Below, piece after piece: positions 34,951 through 48,029 of a stretch of 64,000 nt of DNA. Every line of letters begins with the position of its first letter. Positions within the stretch are counted from its first letter, which is position 1. The stretch spans positions 186,001 to 250,000 of the forward strand of contig JAKOON010000087.1 of the NCBI GenBank assembly GCA_022577435.1, written 5' to 3'. Under the pieces are notes generated by a model. It did no database searches, had not been told where the DNA came from, and was given only the letters and a program-made list of their open reading frames with translations. The translations under genes and the position numbers were made by a program. The DNA comes from Embiotoca jacksoni. Taxonomy: Eukaryota > Chordata > Actinopteri > Embiotocidae.

Positions 34951-37404
34951 GGGCTCTGGGGCTTAAAAAAAAAAACAGTCACTGTCAAACACTCAGTTGC
35001 ACAGTTTTTTTTTCTTGTGTATGTGCTTTCCTTACAGTAAACAAAAAAAACTAAAAAAAAAGGCTGCTTTTTCCAGCTCCGCCAATCCAAGCGCTGTTAG
35101 GCAGCAGTCGCCTGTTGCCATGGTAACTACCTGTTAATATTCCAGATGAGTTTTCTTGCTGACAGGAGGGGGAGACGGGGTGGTGGGTGGTGGTGGGTGG
35201 GGAGCACCGGCTTCTCGCTACAGGAAATCGATTGGACATTCCTGCAGAAAATGGAGGGGCGGGAGGGGGGACGGGAGGCTGAGACGTGCGGTCAGCACGA
35301 GGCCCGCGATACCTGGGATGTTTCGTACCTTCAAAGTGACCTCATCGACCTTGAAATGTCACTTAGAGGCTCAGTGCATGTCGCATATTGCAGATCAAAT
35401 TGTCGTGATTGGGATAAAAGCTTTAGTTCTTGTGGCGCGATTGTTTTTTTTTTTTTTTTTTTCCTGAAAGTGGTTTTTTTTTTTCGAAAGGAGAGTGTTC
35501 AGAGGTCGAGCATTAAGCTATTTTAGGTTTCTTTGCTCCCGAGTGGAAAAAAAACAACCATTCAGGCAGCGATCAACTGTCTCATATAAAGGGATGGCAT
35601 TGATCACGAATCCCATCATGCCCTGGACTTCATCTCAAACAGTCCAGACAATTCCGTTTTCCATTTCTCTCATTAAAGAACCTCTTTAAAAGAAAAAGAA
35701 AATAAAAAAAAATGGTGCTTTTCTCGTGGAAGAGGCAATAAAGTCTGAACAATGAGTTATTAATTACACACACAGGCTGGTGAAAATAAGACAATCAGTC
35801 GATCAATCAGTTGGCTGATCAAAAGAGAATAATTGGTAATTTTTCAACTATAGATGCCCAAAGTTTACCTTTTCTACCTTCTCAAATTTTGAGATCTTTT
35901 TCTTTTCTCTGCTTTATGTGATAATAAAACAGACAATCGTTAATTCGTGTGAAATTTATGATTCATTTTCTGTCTTTTTATCCTTTCCAACTGAAAGACC
36001 GAATGATTAATGCAGAAAATGATAATCGGAATAATTGATGATGATCGTTAGCTGAAGCATTACACATTTGCATAGCTGTAGTGCTGCCAATTTTGGGGGA
36101 TTTTTTTTTCCGGTCTTTTTATCCGCTCTCGTTTTCACTTTTAGGATCACTGTATTACACCGTTAATACAAACTCTACACTTCCTGTATATGTTTCAAAT
36201 TAAAAGCCCTCAAGAGGTTTAGTAGACTGAAACTTTGCACTTCTTTAACAAGGCTTTTATTTTTCTGAAACGTTTGCAGGAACGTGTTGTGACTGAAATC
36301 GCTCTAAATATTTATTTTGTTGACTTAATTCAATTAAAGCAATAGAAATATACACTATTAACTTATTGTATGTAAACTTGACCAGTTTACAGTATGCAAC
36401 CTTACAAATGAAGCCGCAACTCAACGTTGTGTGTGAATGTATTTAAACAAAATAGCCCCACACCATATCTGGAGTTAATATCAGTATTCTGAGGATTTTT
36501 TTTTTATTATTATTTTTTGCAAAACAGAAGTCAGACAATATGAGTGTAACTTTTTTTTTACATGTCAAATAAAGTAGTATTTTTTTTTTACCAGAACTCA
36601 ATAAAAAGGTGGAGTGAGGCATTGCCTCTGGCTCAGCGAGAAACCCTAACAGGGATAACAAGACCTTTTTGATTAATGCACAGATACAGAAATGTTTTCC
36701 CCCTGGTGTTTTCAGGGAACAAGTGTCTGCTGCAGAAAAATAGCTCCAATTCAAAATGTTAAGGTGTGCCATTAAACCAGCAGTTTTTTCTGAAAGCTCT
36801 GTGCAAAACACATCGTCACCTGTGAAAGCGGTACGGCGCCTCTGAAGTTCTAATAAAAAATCTGTTTGATGCCTGTTGGACTTCAAATTCATCTCCCTCT
36901 GTGGATGTAGTGGATTCAGAAGATCCTTGAGATGTCTGTCTCGGGTAGTCGGGCCTTTGAATCTGATGTCATGTGTCCCTTTCAGCCGAAAGCTGCGGCA
37001 TGAAGTCTTTTTCAAAATCCTCTGAATAATATTTTATTGCTTTTCTATCATAAAGCGAAGAATCGGGCTTTTTCTTTTTTCCTGAGTTCTTTTCAGAGCC
37101 GGCGCTTTGAAAAGAAAAGAAGAAAAGGTTTTCAACTTTCAAAGACAAACCTGTCAGGTCATGCTTACATTCACCTCCATCAAGGTTCAGTAAACACCGT
37201 GTCATGATTTGTGAGAGGGTTTCCAGTGTCTGCTCCACTAAACTCTCACAGGACAACCCGCAGGGAGACTTCTGAATTTTTCTCGGAAATTTTAGAACAG
37301 GTAGATGTGAGATTTGGGGGTTTGCATAGTGGAAAGGGAGGTGCTTGAACTGTAGTTATCTAAGTAGTTTTTTGTTTCCGTTTTTATGTATAAATATATC
37401 ATTT

Positions 37405-37570
37405 CTGAATGCTTTTGTGAGCCCATTAGCTAAATACAGAGTTAGGAGACTCTTAGCTGAGCATAAAGTCTTGAAATAGAGGGAAACATTTTACAAAGCG
37501 CTGTTTAAAGATGAAAAAATATGCCAACCAACACTTCTAAAACTTACACAAGAAATAATATGCTATTTAT
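37405..37570 (+). mobile_element. Dispersed teleost repeat, family E (decayed)
   Basis: Words include gagttaggagactcttagct, gagcataaagtcttgaaata, gagggaaacattttacaa and caaccaacacttctaaaact. They correspond to a fish repeat with an 'agcttagcataaagactggaaacaggg' style core. Strongly diverged. Confidence 0.48.
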
Positions 37571-40429
37571 TAATTTTTTTTTAGGTTCGCCTTTTCCTGC
37601 GTCCTGCGGTCTGTATTCTGAGTTGAAATCATTTTAACTGTCTGCAGTCTTGAGCATCATATTTAACTCTCAGATTTAAGAGTGACATTGATTTAAAAAG
37701 GAAAACACATCCTTTTAAGCCAAACTATTTCTTCCGGGAGTGTCAAGTTGCAAATACTTCATAAAGTTGAAAAGAACGATCGGTTGTAGGCTAATATGAG
37801 CCAATTGTTGCTCTCAGCGTCCCAGAACACAGAGCTGAGTGGGAGCAGGACAAGAATTTTAGTTTTTCTTGTTGGACCATTGATCTACACATTTTCACAA
37901 ACTATTTGGTTCTTGAAGCTTGTTGATGTAGTTAATACTCGCAGGGTTAGTTTGTAAGCGACCGTAGCTTACGTGGCTCATAGGTCATATTAGAGATGAA
38001 TTAGTCCGGCACTTTATTCTGAGGACTATATTTAATAAAGACTTCCAAAAAAAAAAAAGGAATAAGATAGCGGTTTGACAACAGTGCGAAAGATCATTGG
38101 CTTAGCTCTGTGGCTAATGGGACAGCAAGTTTACACAGTTTATTCAAATGATATCCTCCATGGACCGGTTCACACTCCAACAGAGGAGGTTGGATCTCAA
38201 ATGTGTGTGGTTTCTTCTTACTCAAATATTGGACTCCATCCTACTGAGCAAGATTCATTTATTGTACCAAAGTGACCATCGGAGTTACATTTCTTTCTTG
38301 AAATCCATTTTAAATTCACCAGGCTCATGTAAACATCAAAAATCTGGCTGAAAAGTCGCTTCATTACCACAGCAGCAGCTGTGCGCTTTAAAGCGGGATA
38401 ATAAAAGACTTCAGGGTCTTTGTTCTGTATTTTCAAACTGTTTTGATCTCTGGGATTTCTTTTCTTTATGTTTATTCCTCTGCTTCTCTGCAAAATGACT
38501 TTTCTCAAACCTTTCTCTGGAGCGATTTCCTCCCATACAGACAGCTGTTGTGGCCCTTTACAGCTCAATATTCTCTACATTATTTATGATGACTTGCATG
38601 AGCGGCAGTATTTCTGCGGCGATGACTCGGGGGATTTCGGTAGCTTTAAAGTAGTCTTGTCCCCGTGACCCAGTCTCCTTCTTCATCTGCCCGACAGCGA
38701 TAGAGATGAAGGAAGCCCCCAGAATAGAAAATGCAGGTCATATCTGTTTATCTGGGATTAGACTGTTTCTGGAGAATGCGTACGTGTACCGCTGAGCTCA
38801 TCCAATTGCCTCGAGGTCACGGAAAGATGTGGTTGAAGTGACACAGAATTATGAGGTTATAAAAGACGCTTCAGACTCTCATGTTGCTTGTCATTTATTA
38901 ACCAGACGGTCGTTTCGGCGTCCCTTCTTCCCTCCATCTTTTTGCCTTTTTTTTTTTGTCTGCTGGTCTCCATGGGACCAAGCTGGCTTCTTTCTCACCT
39001 CTGATATTTATTACACAAACATCACCCAGGATCAAATATTCCTACTTTTTTTTTCTTTTTTTTCTTCAATCCACAGAAACCAAGTGTTGGTGAGAGATAA
39101 CATGTAACGTGAGTGGGAGGTGGGGAAATAAGAGAGAGCTGCAGACTTGTTTATATGTCTTGATCTGACAAGATGAATAATTCAGCGATGGCGCTCCAGG
39201 ACTGTATTAAAAGAATAGTTTGGGCAGTGGGGAGAGACAAAAAATGGGAGGAGATGAAGTGCGGGCGACAATGAAGATGGGACGACTCGATAACGGAGAG
39301 AACTGTGAATTATTCAAACCCCCCCAACCCCAAAAATCTCCAGCGGAGGAAGGCGTGAATGCCAGTGTGGTTCAGGTGATTAGAGGACACCGGAGAGATT
39401 TCTCCGCTTCACTGTGGGACAGCAGATAGAGACGGACTGACAGCTTCCTTTTCACCCCGAGGCCCGAGGAATCCCTGCTTTTCTATTTGCCATCAGGCAC
39501 TCTTGATTTATTCTTCCAGAACTTTTAACTTTCTTTTGGGCTTTGCTTTCCCCAGACATTTGCGGTGCCGAACAAATTGCAGCAGGGCAAAAGTGATATG
39601 CTGTTTACTCTGCACTGTCACAGACTCTTCAAAAATTGCCTGAGTCCCTCTTGATCCCAAATCCTTTGCTTAGAAAAACATGCAATTTAGCAATATAAAG
39701 TCCCGCGATCAGGTGTTGAATCATCTTTATTCAAGAGATTTTCTATACATAATCACTGCGAGAGATATAATTACAAACATTAAGCTGCTTTAATCAGCAG
39801 TTTTAAATCAACAAAAAGTATTTTTACGTAAAAGAAATCACTCTTCCAGTAGAAATCATCTAATCTTGTAGTTCCTCAATCTTTGAGCCCCTTTTAATTC
39901 ATTGTTTTGGTTTTAAGGCCCACAGATGCAACAAGCAGCTGACTTCAGTGAAAAAACTTTCGACTAAATGTTCACCACCAAACAGGTTTTGAAACTATCT
40001 CAGTGGAGATTTAGCAGCCAGATGTTTTCCTCAGGAGTTGGTGGGTGGCAGCTTAAATTCACCAGGAGTCCAGGAACACAACTTCAAATCTATGCTGATG
40101 TAATCTTTTAAAAGCATCTGTTAGCAAACGAGTTCACAACATTTGATGTTTAGAGCTTGTTTCCGACTCATGTAATTTCAAAACTAATGCCGAACTCAAA
40201 CCTTTGACATCACAGTATGCTGGAGAGAAACTAGGCTCTTTGAAATATCATTCGACTGCATTTAAAGGAGAAAGTGCTCGTCTGCACTTCTACAAAGTAT
40301 CTGTATCATGGCTTTGCTTATCTGTTTTCATGAAATGTAAATGTCTTTTGTGTGTCTTTTCTAAACATAATGAACTGTACAAATGAGGCTGAGGGTGCAC
40401 ACCATTTCATAAATGGACACTGCTTTTGT

Positions 40430-40760
40430 GATGTCATCCGTAAGGTTTCCTGAACAGCAGCTTTGAAGCTGAGTTCCAGGTTATACGTACCTTTAGGCTT
40501 TAATACAACTCAAACGGGTAAGTTATCTAAAAATTCACAACCGTGAATGAGAAAAGAAACTGGAGACCAAAAACGTTTTTTGTATCAGGCTGTAAACATG
40601 TTTGTTTCTGCTCTAAAGTTGCATCTTAAAATCAGCGTCTTTGGGGATTGACTAGTTTTTAGAGCCTCAAATGGCCATTCGAGGAACTGCAGTTTTTGGC
40701 ACTCGGCTTCATTTTTTTCAGCCGAACAGGTTGCTGCTTGGTGCACACTTGAAGGCATTC
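40430..40760 (-). mobile_element. Dispersed teleost repeat related to family A, inverted
   Basis: Read on the plus strand it runs accaaaaacgttttttgtat, aggctgtaaacatgtttg, ggggattgactag, cgaggaactgcagtttttgg, cactcggcttcatttttt and ggttgctgcttgg. On the minus strand this resembles the opening module of family A (an aagtgaagcc-like word followed by a ggctggctccaaaa-like word). I assign it from memory of a widespread fish repeat with this word order. Confidence 0.55.
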
Positions 40761-41024
40761 AAAGTTGCACGTAAAAATAAGCGACTGTAACAACTAAACT
40801 ACAACTATTCACACTTTAACATGGTTGGATGACACATTTAAACGATGAGACAAGCTCTTCTTTTGGAGCTCAATGAGGCCCTTAGCCTTTAAACTGTTCT
40901 GGGTCAAATCCTAAACCAAAATCTGTTTAAAACCAGTAACCGAACCCTTTAAAAACACTGGCACCCTGTGAGATATCCTCCACTGGGACCACTGTGGTGG
41001 CCTTGGAGTTCAAGCACTGGCCGT

Positions 41025-41110
41025 GAAGCCCAGCATGAACCTTTTTTGCATGTCATTCCCCATCTGTCTCTCCTCGTGTCGACTATTAAAAGCACAGAAA
41101 AGTTTCTCCA
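41025..41110 (+). mobile_element. Fragment of the same tRNA-derived SINE (body only)
   Basis: The stretch ttgcatgtcattccccatct, followed by gtctctcctcgtgtcgac and attaaaagcacagaaaag, resembles the tail module of the SINE at 62262-62445. The tRNA-like head is not recognisable upstream, so this is a 5'-truncated or heavily decayed copy. Confidence 0.45.
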
Positions 41111-42764
41111 CAACACTTAAAACCAATCAAAAAACTGTCAGCACTGACTTGGGAATTTGCAGGTCAAAATGTACCTATGGAGCATTACTAATTAATGGCA
41201 CTAAATGTGATGGAAAGTGAGTTTTCTTGGGGGGGGGGGGTGTCTGAGTTACGTAAAATCATTTCAAGAGCATTAAAATGACAGTAATTCAGTGTGAAGC
41301 AGCTCCTAACTACACCTTGAAATATACTCATTTAAATGCTGTTGAAATGGTAATTGCAATTATTTAAAATAAAAATAAAAAGTTCCCAAAGTGGTTTTCA
41401 CTTCTCTGCAAATCATTAGTTTCTGGGGAATCTTTTTATTCCGGAGACCCAAACCAACCATTTTTTTTGTTTGAACACCACATATTTCACTGGAGGAATT
41501 TCATTTCTGGACACACCCTAAAAGCTCAGTGGTTAAACAGCAATGGGAAAAGTTGTTATGATAATTATTAGAGGCTCTAAAAAAAAAAAAAAAAATTGGG
41601 TCGACCTCCCCGGAAAGGCTGTGGGAAAAAGAGGGAAGCGAGACTTTGACGGGGGAATACAGGAATTCCTGGGCTGTACACTGTGGGAAGAGGACGTGGT
41701 GGGAGGAATCTGGAGCTGGACAACTCCCTGGCCTCCTTTTCCTACTGAGGGGAAAACTCCTCCAAAATGAGCCTGCTGCTCTGTGTCCACTGCATGGGTC
41801 TTTTGTCTTATGTGCTGGCAACCAAACACAGACAAATTGACCAAGTTCCTCTATGCTGTAATTACTGTTTGCTGAGTAATGGCGTATCCCACTGCGGCGT
41901 GTCATTAGGATTAGCGCTCGGCGCGGTGTCGCTCTCCATTCTTCTGTAGCAAAAAAAAACAAAAACAACAACAACTCAATATCCAATCTGTCACGAGTTA
42001 CGCCACACAGCCAAACAAAGCCTGGCTGCAGTAACAGCACCTAAATGGATTAAGTCTCGCCAGCCAAACATAATCTGCTGCACCTTGTTTGCGGGGCGAA
42101 AAGAAAACCAGCGAACACACCTGCGATTATAACAAGATGTTATGTAAAAGGACAATGCACAAGCTCGCACTTTGGATTCATGACTTTGAAGTGGCTCGTT
42201 GCATAATTGGCTAAGTTATAGTTCAAGTTAGGAAGTCAAAAAAACAGAAGGAGAGGGAATTAGAAGAGGGCTCGATTTTCACTTCAGAGGAAATACATTT
42301 TAAAGATATGCAACTATGTTAAAATAATGTCCTCTGATTCATCTACCTTCACTGTTAAAAAGAAACCTTTGTGTGAAAGAACAAATTCATTAAAACATTC
42401 AATCTGGGTTTATTTTCATTACATCAGCTGCGATGTTTTCACCCAAAAAAAAAATGAAGATATAGTCATCTGTGACTCCATGTTTAATCATTTTATGTTT
42501 GCTGTTGCTGGTGAAATGAATGTGGGGTTTTATCATCCAGTTTACCAACCAACCAATATTGAGCTGAAAGTGCCGATTTGCATTTCTGGACTCTTTTCCA
42601 GTTTGCATTTTTCTGCTATTTCATGGTTTTTAATTAGAAATCAGCCACACAAAAAAAAAAAAAAAAAAAGTGAGGGGGCTGAAATGTTCTGCAGATTAAA
42701 ACTTAGCGAAATATGATACATAAATGCCGCTTTTGACCTTTTTTGGGCTCTGTTCTGCCTGCAG

Positions 42765-42914
42765 GTGTGCTGAGCCTGCCGGAGAGTCTGAACCTGCACC
42801 GGGACCAGCAGCGCTCGGGGAGGGGCAGCGAGGGTCAAGGATACACCCAGGCCGAGCTGCGCACGCTGGAGCAGTCGCTGCTCGCTACCCGGGTGGGAAG
42901 CATCGCAGAGCTGA
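42765..42914 (+). CDS. Internal coding exon of an unidentified protein (150 bp, phase 1-1)
   Basis: A pyrimidine-rich stretch ending in ctgcctgcag precedes the exon, and a strong gtgagt donor follows it. The frame read here starts with two bases completing a split codon. It runs through 49 codons, beginning VLSLPESLNLHRDQQ and ending LLATRVGSIAEL, and leaves one base for the next exon. I count 42 of 49 third positions as G or C, against an AT-rich surrounding, which is a strong coding signature. A basic, Gly/Ser-rich middle (RSGRGSEGQG) is followed by a likely amphipathic helix (AELRTLEQSLLATRVGSIAEL, with regularly spaced Leu/Val/Ile). Because 150 is divisible by three, the exon could be skipped without changing frame. 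One other frame is also open across it, so the reading frame is inferred from codon bias and phase. I do not recognise the family and no neighbouring exon was found. No signal peptide, membrane segment or catalytic motif is visible in this piece. Confidence 0.72.
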
Positions 42915-43289
42915 GTGAGTGTCATCTTTATACGGAACACACAGCGAGAACAGACTCCACAGAGGTTTAACCGGGTTGGAAGGAAATGAAACCGACTTAA
43001 ATTATGCAATTTATCACTTCTAAAGCTGTAAAAAAAAATCTTTTAAGATTTCACAGTGTTTGTATTAATGATGAAATATTCCAAACCGAAGGTTAACTTA
43101 CAAGCTTTTCCTGCGTTTCCTCCCATTGTTGTCTGTAAATTGAACTCGGTCAGGTGTCATCGTGCAACCTTAGTATGAAACTGTGGTCACATGACGTTTA
43201 AAATACAGACAGGTGATGAATTAAAGTAAGAACCTGAAGGTCAGAGCCCTGCAGCGAGGTGACTCGACGGCTCTCTGACGCTGTGGGGG

Positions 43290-43640
43290 GTTTTGATTTG
43301 GGACCACTTGTCCCCGCCAGAGGGAAGGGTCACCGCAAATCAATACAAGCTGTGCTGAAAGATCATCTTTATCCTTTGATGAAACGTTTCCACCCTGGAA
43401 ACAGTGGTCTCCATCCACCTACGAGGTGTCACCGAATGGTATCGTGAAAATTTTGGGAGTCATATTCTGTGGCCTTCGCAGTCACCAGATCGCAACGTGT
43501 TCAGATGCCTCTTTCGACTACCATCATCTAAACACTGAGCGAGGGAAGTTATACGTGTCCAATTAACGCTCCCAAGAGAAGTTAGGACTGATGAGGGAAT
43601 CTCTTTAAGTTTCCTCAACTGTCTCGATCCTCCTTCTAAA
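43290..43640 (+). pseudogene. Decayed Tc1/mariner-type transposase fragment
   Basis: Translated pieces match the carboxy-terminal part of a teleost Tc1/mariner-superfamily transposase: KSIQAVLKDHLYPLMKRF, then RGVTEWYREN, then HILWPSQSPD, the last being the diagnostic Trp-Pro-x-x-Ser-Pro-Asp region. The pieces lie in different frames, so there has been at least one indel. Just after the first piece, the stretch that would carry the catalytic Asp-Asp-Asn motif is missing, apparently through a short internal deletion. Stop codons follow. No terminal inverted repeats were located. This is a dead fragment 380 bp downstream of the coding exon, presumably inside an intron. Confidence 0.72.
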
Positions 43641-46600
43641 AATTCGCAAGTAGTTCTTCATGAAAATTGCCAACTCGAGAACCCTGAAGATCTCACGAGC
43701 GGACCCAGTCCAGAAAAACGTTGGCATTCAGCTGCTGTGGCCGCAGAAACACAAATATGTGCCACGACTTTGAAAAGCTGAAGAGATGCTCTAAAACTCT
43801 TTGTTCAGAGTCAGAAGGAAAACTCACGTGTCCATCCGCCGATCGACCGCAAAACAGCAGCGTGGTGCGCACGTTATGCAACAACCAGGCTGCAACGAGC
43901 ACGTGATCGGTGATTACAGTATTAACTCGTGTGGTTAATAGCTGTCACTATTTAATTCAGACATAGGTATCAAAATAAAACAGAATAAATATTACATTTA
44001 TGAGGCTACACGGAATATTACGTTGTTTAAAAAAAAATTGTGTATGTCACAGTGTCAATACCACCCATATATTTAAGGTTGCATTTTGCTTTTCTGCACT
44101 TCTAATTATACAATTCTGTAAATTGTATTATCTATTATGTTTAAAATGCCATGAAAATACTCGGATTTAATGATATTAAATGCCAACGTTAAATATTTGC
44201 ATCTCAGGCCCAGAACTAAATGCTCGCTGAACAGAACTGCGTATAAAACCTCTAAGTTCAGCTCACAGTAAATGCGGCAGTAATTGTTCCGGACATTAAA
44301 ACTGATCGTTTAAGGACTTATTTCCATGTCTATTTGCCAAAATAGCTCCATTTGTGTGAGGGAATGCACACTCCCAGTCCCCGCGGGCTGTCACGGAGGT
44401 CTAACCCGACCCGCCATCATTCCTCCGTCCCTCTCATCCGTCTCTCCTCCCTCAGCCGCCGACGCACTGCAGCCAGGAACTGTTCTATTACAGCTGCTCC
44501 GACACCTGTTTACGAGTCGCGCCCGGGGACCTTTAAATCCAAGGTCACCGCCTCAGAGGCTTTTAACCTCAACTTGAAAGGGAGCGCTCCACCTTTAACT
44601 CTGACGCCTCCCGCCCCCGTCCCCGTCCTTTTCACAGCCTCGCGTTAGATCATCCTGTCACCCGCAGACGTTTGCACGATGTGTGGCTGTGCGTTTTGTG
44701 TCCACGCACATTTGTCCTGGATGACTGTTGGCTTCGACCCGGTAGCACATTAGAAACCAGTAAATCACTGTGCATCATTGATTGAAGTAAGAATTCAAGG
44801 TCTTGTCCTCAGCCTGTGGGCAGTTTGTGGAGCAGGCCGTCCATCATCATCACCTATGCTGAAATAAAATCGACACAAGGGAAGAAAATGCTTTGACATC
44901 CACTGCACCTAATAATGAAACATAAGTAATATGATCTGCAGCCAGATATCACACCGAGGCACGTAATACACCAGTCAGTCCACTAGAGGGTACCGTTTTA
45001 GTGGCCTCGCCAAGGCGGAAAAACTATACGCATGTTTGATTAGTAACAAAGGAGGAGGTCATGTGACGAAGTACAAAGAGTGATAAAGTCAGAGGAGGTT
45101 GTGGGTGGTCGGATGGAATAAACAGAAATTTTACCTCGTCAACTGGTGCTCGAGTCCGTGAAAAGGCCAAAAATAACGTAGATTTCTTCTAAGTAACATA
45201 CTGTACTGTTGTATTTTAAAATCTTTTTTCTGTTTGCCGTAGTTTTAGAAGAGAGACGAGGAAAATCTGTTCCTGGAAATGATGACATGCACACAGATTT
45301 AACAAGACGATGAAAAGTTGAAACCTTTTTATTGACGGCTCATTATAATTGCTGACAGGCTGCATGATAAGAGACAAAACCTTATATGAAAACTATAAAC
45401 GTAAAAAGCAAAGAAAATGACATACTGCATGTAGGAGCTTTCCTTTGATGTCAATTCAAGGATTCCCAGCATGAACTGCGGTAGCAAAACTTACGTTTAG
45501 GATAAAAGCAAATAAGTGCGTTTACCTCCTGCAATTGCCGGTGAAAATGCCAATACGCAATAGAGAGCAACTGTTCTGTGGTTATTCTTGCTAATTTGAA
45601 CATATCTGTCCAAAAGATGCTGTACTTGTATCGGAAGGCAGAACAAACAAAAAAAAGCAGAGACGGCTGCTTGTTTGATTCCTGTTTAATGCACCGTGTG
45701 CCGGACTCCCTCTGCTGCGCTGCCTCAGCTGGGCCTCCTCACCTCCGGGGTCGGCCACGCCATCGCTGCCAGAAGCTGACGTGGGGCTCGTAAATGCGGT
45801 CGCTGCCAACTGCTCTCGGTCATTTAGTGGATTTCAGTGGGTTACTGTGGCATGGTTTCCTCCCCGTGCTGCGCTATGTGAACAGATTGATCAACATTTC
45901 ACAAATCGCTGAATAACAGCGAGTGTGAATCTGCTTATCGAGTGCACGATGACTGCAGTAAGGGTTCTACTTTAAACATGTTGCGCCATCTGCCTTCGCA
46001 AGGAACGTAAAGAGACGGCGTCTCTGGAGATTTAGCTTTTCATTTCAGACACATCTGCACATATATAGTTTATTCATCAAAACAGGTGCAACGAAGTCCA
46101 GGAGAAGTTTGCTTGTTATTTAAAGTGCAGCTTGCGTGCAATCAGCCACTCCGATGAATGATAATCTGTTTATTTCTTACAGTCGACAAATATTCAAAGC
46201 GTTTTCAAATCTGGATTTATTTATTTTTTCAATTAGCCACACAAAATTACTTTTTTATTGTAACATAATTTGGATGTTGGTAATCAAACAATCCGCCAAG
46301 TTGCAAAAAACATTCTGACAACATGCAGTAGTTCATTTCTATTCTGCCAAAATAGCCCGTCTTGTAATCTGTAGTGATCGTAGCATTGTTCAATTATTTT
46401 ATGATGTTCAGGCACTGGAAGAACTGATGGTCCTTCTGTATCAGAAAACATCAGACACATTTATTGATTCGCATTGATCCACTGAAGCTCTCAGCAATGT
46501 AGTAAAATTTCAACCTGAAAAAAGTATAATCAGTCAGTAATAACTTTACAGCTGCAAGACCGAAATCATTTGGCTCTGTGGGTAGAAGATTTGCTGGAGA

Positions 46601-48029
46601 ACTTTTAAAATAAAATAAGTCTCTTTGTTCTCATCATCTGAGGGAGAGTGAGATTTAAAAAACTCAAAACTGTAAATTACACAGCAAATAACAGCCTCGT
46701 AGCAACGAGTCAGTAAACATCGAAGTTATTAAACCTGCCCTAAAAATCCTCAACTGCAAATGTGCCAAATTTGATGCGAAGGAAATGAAGCACAACAAAC
46801 GCTGCATCCATTTTAGTGACAGTAGGCAGCCTCTTCACTGAAGGCGACACGCTCGGCAACCTTCAAAAAATAAAGATTTATAGGAGGCGTTTAATAGCAG
46901 GTGGAAAGGGTGGACTAAAATCACAAAGTTTTCCTTTTGTTGCTTAACTCTAAACACAGATGGGAGTCAAGATTTTAGTCTTGTGTTTTGTGTACCGTCC
47001 CTCCACCCCGACCACCTCCCTGTATGTCAGTGCAGTTAATAAATGCAGAGCTTCGCTGACTCATAAAAAAGTTTCCTCTGACTGTAATCGAGTTAGCGTT
47101 TTTCAAGATAAGAGAGATAAGAGAGTTCATTGCATTTACAAATGTTTATCTATCTGGGGAAGGTTTGGCTGAACATACGTGTTCTTTTTACAGCAACTCC
47201 CTGTTCACATTTACAGCCAGAAAACATAAGATAACAAGAACAGTCATTAACAGAGCCGGAAATCAACCGTTAACAACAGTGTAGGCTGAATTAAAGCCGT
47301 CGCGGTAGGGTTTCGTGTTTCGTTGATTCTGCAGAGTATCCGGCGGGAATGCTGCAATAAAGATGGAGGAGTATTTTCTAATTCAGTTCAGCCACGTTGT
47401 TCCTGGGACATCAGTCTGCCTCTGGAGTGGGTGACGTTTGGGCCGGAGCAGCGAAGATGAGATATAAGATGGCAATTTTCCACCCAGAAGATTGTAGATA
47501 AATAAAAAAAACAGTGGTTATTACTGTAGAGCTCTCCGACAGATATAGTGTGGTTGTCTGTTTTATGTGGAAATGTGTCCTCTTCTTAGCACACATGATG
47601 AAAAAAATTTAAATAAAAAAAACATGGTCGATGAACATATTTTTAAAATAACCCAATGACACTCGAAAAAGTCTGCCGCAAACTGTGTCAGGGGAGAAAT
47701 ACAGTGAATCACTTCAAAACAAAAACAAATAACTTCATTATGGAAGAAAATATGTGCTTTATCTAAAAATAAAGGAACACAATATGAGCGTTTTCATAAG
47801 ACCTAACAAAGAGAGGCCTTTCAGTCGTCTGCTCTGTGATTCCAGCGTGTGCAGAAAACATTTTAAAGCGAGCTTTGGGCTGCAGAATTGTATCGGGGGA
47901 CATCAGACATATACACGTACGTCACCCCCCCCCCCCCCCCCCAAAAAAATATTTGTCCAAAAATTTGTCCAAAAAAATATTTGTCCAAAAATTTGGTTCA
48001 TTACAAAATATCTGCAGAAATAGAGACAT
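43641..48029. other. Presumed intron downstream of the exon; no other exon found
   Basis: 44340-44650 is GC-rich with two open frames (83 and 98 codons) but no acceptor/donor pair. 45680-45800 is similar. The rest is AT-rich unique sequence up to the C run and 28-bp duplication. Confidence 0.45.
47943..47998 (+). repeat. Two-copy 28-bp tandem duplication beside a C run
   Basis: A run of 18 C at 47925-47942 is followed by two near-identical 28-bp units (47943-47970 and 47971-47998). Each unit contains aaaaaaatatttgtcc then aaaaatttg. Replication slippage beside the homopolymer is the simplest origin. Confidence 0.75.

Larger units (their letters stand above)
31376..37404. other. No gene seen outside listed repeats
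   Basis: Includes the tetranucleotide and TG tracts and family D repeat. The longest ORF in the window (36443-37015, minus, 190 codons) is rich in Lys/Leu/Phe from AT-rich DNA and shows no domain. Confidence 0.5.
37571..42764. other. Presumed intron upstream of the exon; no other exon found
   Basis: Repeat-poor at 38660-38830 and 39420-39660, where words such as tctggagaatgcgtacgtg and tttgcggtgccgaacaaatt look non-random. Otherwise contains the SINE and family A-like fragments. Confidence 0.45.

Noticed and set aside
36443..37015. Longest ORF in the window (190 codons, minus strand)
   Set aside because: The translation is dominated by Lys, Leu and Phe from AT-rich DNA with runs such as KNNNKKK. 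It has no domain, splice support or codon bias.
44326..44648. Two overlapping Ser/Pro-rich frames in a GC-rich stretch
   Set aside because: No acceptor/donor pair and low-complexity translation. More likely composition-driven.
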